Positions 4,381 through 7,230 of a stretch of DNA of 7,230 bases are shown here, one piece after another (position 1 is the stretch's first letter; each line of letters begins with the position of its first letter). The position numbers were made by a program, and so were the translations under genes. The DNA is from Oscillospiraceae bacterium (GTDB lineage Bacteria > Bacillota > Clostridia > Oscillospirales > Oscillospiraceae). The stretch covers positions 1 through 7,230 of the forward strand of contig JAISFB010000152.1 in NCBI GenBank assembly GCA_031263805.1. The letters run 5' to 3'. The notes beneath the pieces are model-generated. The model searched no databases. It had not been told where the DNA came from and worked only from the letters and a program-made list of their open reading frames with translations.

Positions 4381-6530
4381 TTTCTCAAAATTCCTTTCAG
4401 TATGAAATATACGAGGCGCGCTAAATCTTTCGGCAGCCTTTTGATTGAGGTTCGGCGGAGCTTGGCCGTCGCTTGGTCGATGAGACGCCCGCCGGGGCCG
4501 CCGGCAGTTGTCAGCCCGGATAGCAGGGCGGCGCGGACGGCTTCGGGGGCGCGTTCGAGCCCGTCCGGCAGTATGGTATAGCAGGCGCCGATCTCGCGCG
4601 GGATGTGCGCGTCGCTGCCGCCGGTGATGAATTTGCCGTGTTTTTCGGCGGCGGTTATGGCTTTGGCTTCGTTTTGCGGTTCACGCGCGTCGTCGCGTGA
4701 ATTTAGCGTCTCTACGCCGTCCGTCAGCTCAAATAGCTCCGGCAGAGCCGTATCACGGTGTCTGAACGGGTGCGCGGCAATGAGAATCGCGCCGTCCGCG
4801 TCCGCTGCCGCGCGCAATTCGGATAAAGAACACACACCGCGCTCGCTATACCTCACATCATACATTCCGGAGACGAAAAGCGCAAGCACGTGGCCGCAAT
4901 CCGTGGAGTATTCCACGCCGGGGATGACGATGAACCCCTCGGGGGCAAGCACTTTCGCCTCCTCGTATGCCCGAAATATGTTGTGATCGCATATCGCGAC
5001 GCCATCGAGCCCCAAGGCAAGCGCGGCGGCGATTATTTCGCGGGGGGCGGAAACTCCGTCGTGGGAGTAATTGGAGTGGGTGTGCAGGTCTAGGCGCAGA
5101 TGCGGTTCCTCTCCCGTCCCCACCGTAGGGGCGGACCTGCGTGTCCGCCCTGGCAAATGCAGACGAACGAATGAACCAATGCGAACATACCAGGGCGAAC
5201 ACATAGGTTCGCCCCTACGGGGAACGCGCGGGGGAAACCCCTCCGCCGCCTTCGGCGGCGCCTCCCCTTGCCTTCCCGCCGTAGGGGCGGGTGTCCACAC
5301 CCGCCCGCTATTTGGGGATGATGCGTCGGGAAACGACGGGGCGGTGTGGACACCTCCCCCTACGGATGATGACGCATGCCCCTGTGAGGGGAGGTGTCGC
5401 CAACGGCGGCGGAGGGGTTCCGCGCCGCAACGCGCCATCTTCAACAGGTAACATATCCCCGGCAGCGGGTCCCGCAAGCTCCAAAGGCCGTGTTTGACGC
5501 GCGGGTCGAGAACATCGGCGGCGTATCGCAGGAATGGGGCCGGGTTTTTTGATTCACGCGCCGAGGCGGCGGCCCAGCGCGCGCCGCTGATGAAATATTG
5601 CATTTTGGTGCCTGTGTTATATTCCGCGGAGGACGGTTCAGGAAGCGCTTCACCCAGGGCCGCGCGGACGAAAGCGCGTGCAAATCCCGCGCCGGCGAGA
5701 TACGAGAGCGGGTAACTTCCCCACACGCGCGGGTTGATTTCTAAAAGCGCGTAGTCCTCCGGCGTCCCTTTGAACTCTACCATAGCGATGCCCTCGAAGT
5801 TGAGGGCCCGCAGGAGCTTTACGGCATCGCGCGCCATATTCTCATTCCATACGGCGCGGCATTTTACGCTTGGGCCGCCGGTAAGCGGATATTCGCGCAG
5901 CCTTTCGTGACAAAAAACGCGCACGGCGCGATGATTTTTATCCATCAACACCGATACGCCATAGCCCGCGCCGGCTATATACTCGCTGACGAAGCATGGG
6001 TGCGGCACCATTTTATTTATCGCGGCGTCAAGCTCGGCACGGTTTCGCGCGACGGCGTAACGCTTTTCGGCGGAAAGACCAAGTCCCTCGCCGTTTACGT
6101 ATTTCACGACGGCGGGATATGTCAAATCCTTGCCTAAATCTGATAAATCATATTCGCGCGGAGCGCGTATTTCAATCGAGCGCGCTGAAGCCGCGACGCG
6201 GCGCTTGTCGTTCGCGCGGCGCAGCGTTTCCGCGTCCGGAAAAAGGGAGAATCGCGAGAAATCGGCGTGTCGCGCCGCCATTATTTCCGTCGTCCGCGCG
6301 CCGGCGGGGAAGATAACTGCGTCCTCGCGTTCCGCCAGCGCGAGAAGCGAATCGGCGTATGAGTCGGCGTCAAGCTTTATTCTCTCGGAAACATATCGGG
6401 ACCGCGCGGAAACGGGAACGCCGCTCTCGGAATATGCCGCCAAGACGCGGAAACCGGCGCGGCCCAGCTCGCGCGCGACAGCCGCGGCGGCGCGGTATTG
6501 CGTGTCTGTTATTATAACAGTTCGGCTCAT
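4371..6530 (-). CDS. ATP-grasp ligase fused to PHP-domain phosphoesterase, with a repeat-derived linker
   Basis: This 719-residue protein has two enzymatic modules. Residues 1-365 resemble predicted ATP-grasp carboxylate-amine ligases of the PylC/carbamoyl-phosphate-synthase-like group. They include a Rossmann-like start (VIITDTQYRAAAAVARELGRAGF), the ATP loop PAVVKYVNGEGLGL (139-152, K143), the hinge FVSEYI (180-185), and metal ligands E252, E264 and N266 in the LLEINPRVWG segment. Residues 478-680 are a PHP phosphoesterase domain: HTH (H483, H485), H490/D491, CDHN (H516), E540, H587 in AAHPFRH, and GSDAH (D640, H642). A basic tail follows. The join, residues about 369-470, is proline/glycine/arginine-rich and encoded almost entirely by palindromic repeats. 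The ATG at 6530 has an excellent ribosome binding site. The stop overlaps the next start (ATGGCACTGA, 4380-4371). Substrates are unknown; an envelope-related ligase plus phosphatase is inference. The PHP part might be translated separately, but no convincing internal start with a ribosome binding site was found. Confidence 0.85.
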   Translation of the reverse strand: MSRTVIITDTQYRAAAAVARELGRAGFRVLAAYSESGVPVSARSRYVSERIKLDADSYADSLLALAEREDAVIFPAGARTTEIMAARHADFSRFSLFPDAETLRRANDKRRVAASARSIEIRAPREYDLSDLGKDLTYPAVVKYVNGEGLGLSAEKRYAVARNRAELDAAINKMVPHPCFVSEYIAGAGYGVSVLMDKNHRAVRVFCHERLREYPLTGGPSVKCRAVWNENMARDAVKLLRALNFEGIAMVEFKGTPEDYALLEINPRVWGSYPLSYLAGAGFARAFVRAALGEALPEPSSAEYNTGTKMQYFISGARWAAASARESKNPAPFLRYAADVLDPRVKHGLWSLRDPLPGICYLLKMARCGAEPLRRRWRHLPSQGHASSSVGGGVHTAPSFPDASSPNSGRVWTPAPTAGRQGEAPPKAAEGFPPRVPRRGEPMCSPWYVRIGSFVRLHLPGRTRRSAPTVGTGEEPHLRLDLHTHSNYSHDGVSAPREIIAAALALGLDGVAICDHNIFRAYEEAKVLAPEGFIVIPGVEYSTDCGHVLALFVSGMYDVRYSERGVCSLSELRAAADADGAILIAAHPFRHRDTALPELFELTDGVETLNSRDDAREPQNEAKAITAAEKHGKFITGGSDAHIPREIGACYTILPDGLERAPEAVRAALLSGLTTAGGPGGRLIDQATAKLRRTSIKRLPKDLARLVYFILKGILRKWH
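5123..5220. repeat. MITE-like palindromic unit I inside the ATP-grasp/PHP gene
   Basis: A 98-base unit bounded by a perfect 11-base inverted repeat, CCGTAGGGGCG (5123-5133) and CGCCCCTACGG (5210-5220). Each end also forms its own hairpin: GGGCGGAC/GTCCGCCC (5129-5136 with 5143-5150) and GGGCGAAC/GTTCGCCC (5193-5200 with 5207-5214), each with a 6-base loop. A further inner pair, CGCCCTGG (5146-5153) and CCAGGGCG (5190-5197), nests inside. It encodes residues 437-470, directly before the PHP domain. No transposase is present, so any mobility would depend on an enzyme supplied elsewhere. Confidence 0.85.
5233..5267. repeat. Second repeat family, copy 1
   Basis: The plus strand runs AACCCCTCCGCCGCC, then TTC, then GGCGGCG and CCTCCCC; it contains a 7-base-pair hairpin (5244-5250 with 5254-5260). 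Its reverse complement matches 5388-5420 with 5 mismatches in about 33 positions. It encodes residues 422-433 (GEAPPKAAEGFP). With copy 2 it brackets unit II. Confidence 0.75.
5279..5365. repeat. MITE-like palindromic unit II inside the ATP-grasp/PHP gene
   Basis: An 87-base unit (29 codons) starting CCGTAGGGG and ending CCCCTACGG. The left arm holds a 10-base-pair palindrome (GGGCGGGTGT with ACACCCGCCC, 5285-5306). The right arm holds a second one centred on GGTGTGGACACC (5338-5359) with one C/T mismatch. It encodes residues 389-418, including VGGGVHTAP and GRVWTPAPT. The left arm is identical over 27 bases (5281-5307) to 4151-4177 in the deacetylase gene; the right arm and inner sequence closely match 4057-4130. 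Confidence 0.88.
5388..5420. repeat. Second repeat family, copy 2 (inverted)
   Basis: The plus strand begins GGGGAGGTGTCGCC and ends GGCGGCGGAGGGGTTC, the inverted counterpart of 5233-5267. It encodes residues 371-381 (EPLRRRWRHLP) of the ATP-grasp/PHP protein, right at the end of the ATP-grasp domain. Confidence 0.75.
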
Positions 6531-6537
6531 GGATCTA

Positions 6538-6545
6538 TCACCTCC
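6538..6545 (-). promoter_or_regulatory. Shine-Dalgarno sequence inside the truA stop region
   Basis: The coding strand reads GGAGGTGA, a full match to the anti-Shine-Dalgarno core. It ends in the truA TGA stop, and GGAGG lies 10 bases before the ATG at 6530. This fixes the start of the ATP-grasp/PHP gene and indicates coupling to truA translation. Confidence 0.85.
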
Positions 6546-7230
6546 GCATCATCTCGCCTATTTCGCCGCCGTACCATATCTTTGACAGGTACAGCCCTTC
6601 GGGCGGCGCCGTCGGCCCGGCAAGACTCCGCTCGCGCGACATGAGCAGGCGCGGGACGCCGTCGGGCGCGATTTTGCCCTCCGAAACGTAAATCAGCGTG
6701 CCGGCTATCGCGCGCGCCATGTTGTACAAGAACCCGTCGGCGCATATGCGCATCGTTACGATGCCGCCGCTTTTCTCAACCTCGCACAGGTGAACGGTTC
6801 TGATTGTGGTTTTTGTCTCGGTGCCGACGCTTCTGACGGCGGCAAAGTCCCGCGTGCCGACAAAATCCTCGGCGGCACGGCGCATTTTATCGATGTCAAG
6901 CTCCCGGGGGTAAAAATACGCGCGGCCGCTCAAAAACGGGTCCCGCAGAGCCGAATTTTGTATCTTATACTCGTATTCTTTTTTCTCGCACGACGAAATG
7001 GCGTTAAAGCTGTCCGGCGCGGCGGCGGCGTCAGAGACGGCGATGTCGGGCGGAAGATAAGTGTTTATCGCGCGGGGCAGACGCTCTATGGGGACGGAGG
7101 AGGCGGTTTTAAAGCTTGCGCAGTAGCGCAGCGCGTGAACTCCGGCGTCCGTGCGGGAGCAACCGGTCAGTCCCTCGGCGTCGGGGCAGACGCGGAGCAC
7201 GGCGGCTTTCAGCGTCCCCGCGACAGTGAT
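6538..7230 (-). CDS. truA: tRNA pseudouridine(38-40) synthase TruA, 5' end cut by window edge
   Basis: TruA converts uridines 38-40 in the anticodon arm of many tRNAs to pseudouridine; it is a soluble cytoplasmic enzyme. The frame is open from the right edge for 230 codons and ends at TGA (6540-6538). The family is usually about 245-260 residues, so roughly 20-25 N-terminal residues lie outside the window. Visible residue 28 (codon 7149-7147) is the catalytic aspartate in GCSRTDAGVHA. Other family signatures are YEYKIQN, the GTRDFAAV stretch and DGFLYNMARAIAGTL near the C-terminus. A GTG at 7200 lies downstream of conserved sequence (TVAGTLKAAV) and is unlikely to be the real start. The last codons (ATG CGG AGG TGA) contain the ribosome binding site of the next gene, which starts 7 bases after the stop, so the two genes are very likely co-transcribed and translationally coupled. 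The family assignment is near certain. Confidence 0.96.
   Translation of the reverse strand: MTVAGTLKAAVLRVCPDAEGLTGCSRTDAGVHALRYCASFKTASSVPIERLPRAINTYLPPDIAVSDAAAAPDSFNAISSCEKKEYEYKIQNSALRDPFLSGRAYFYPRELDIDKMRRAAEDFVGTRDFAAVRSVGTETKTTIRTVHLCEVEKSGGIVTMRICADGFLYNMARAIAGTLIYVSEGKIAPDGVPRLLMSRERSLAGPTAPPEGLYLSKIWYGGEIGEMMRR

Noticed and set aside
5202..5204. Internal ATG (residue 443) as a separate start for the PHP domain
   Set aside because: It lies inside a hairpin loop of unit I with no Shine-Dalgarno sequence, and 35 residues of repeat peptide would still precede the domain. It cannot be fully excluded, but the fused frame is simpler.
4049..5424. CRISPR array or phage attachment sites as an explanation for the repeats
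   Set aside because: The repeats are palindromic, irregularly spaced, in different arrangements and within translated frames. There are no evenly sized spacers, cas genes or integrase.
5071..5451. Plus-strand open frames over the repeat region
   Set aside because: Palindromic GC-rich sequence is open in several frames; these frames have no ribosome binding site and no recognisable domain, and they run antisense to the coding gene.

Overview
The window looks like a piece of a GC-rich Clostridia-type (Firmicutes) chromosome, probably from an uncultured gut or rumen lineage. This rests on the dgt-dnaG gene pair, on strong GGAGG ribosome binding sites, and on GC-rich palindromic repeats. The exact taxon is inference. 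All five genes lie on the minus strand, so transcription runs from the right edge to the left edge. No RNA gene, CRISPR array, transposase or phage gene was seen.

In transcription order the genes are: truA (5' end cut by the right edge); a 719-residue protein joining an ATP-grasp domain to a PHP phosphoesterase domain; a NodB-type polysaccharide deacetylase with a C-terminal SLH-like region; a dGTPase-family HD hydrolase (dgt); and DNA primase (dnaG), which reaches the left edge with 582 codons. The first three genes are tightly packed: a 7-base gap with the Shine-Dalgarno sequence overlapping the truA stop, then a 10-base gene overlap. A 105-base gap separates the deacetylase from dgt, and 40 bases separate dgt from dnaG. 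In Clostridia the dgt-dnaG pair is normally followed by rpoD/sigA, so that gene is predicted just beyond the left edge.

The most interesting content is a family of GC-rich palindromic repeats lying inside the coding sequences of the two middle genes and read through in frame. In the ATP-grasp/PHP gene about 300 bases (roughly 5121-5424) consist almost entirely of repeats: two MITE-like units ending in CCGTAGGGG...CCCCTACGG, plus an inverted pair of a second repeat. They form the whole linker between the two enzymatic domains. In the deacetylase, arms of the same repeat plus a 24-base tandem duplication (4049-4188) sit in a loop directly after the catalytic TFDDGP motif. The same palindromes encode the same peptides, GRVWTPAPT and VGGGVHTAP, in both proteins. 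The arrangement recalls the Rickettsia palindromic elements that occur inside coding genes.

The ATP-grasp/PHP protein and the deacetylase look like a small accessory module, plausibly for an envelope or surface-polymer modification, placed between a tRNA-modification gene and a replication operon. That role is inferred from domain families only.
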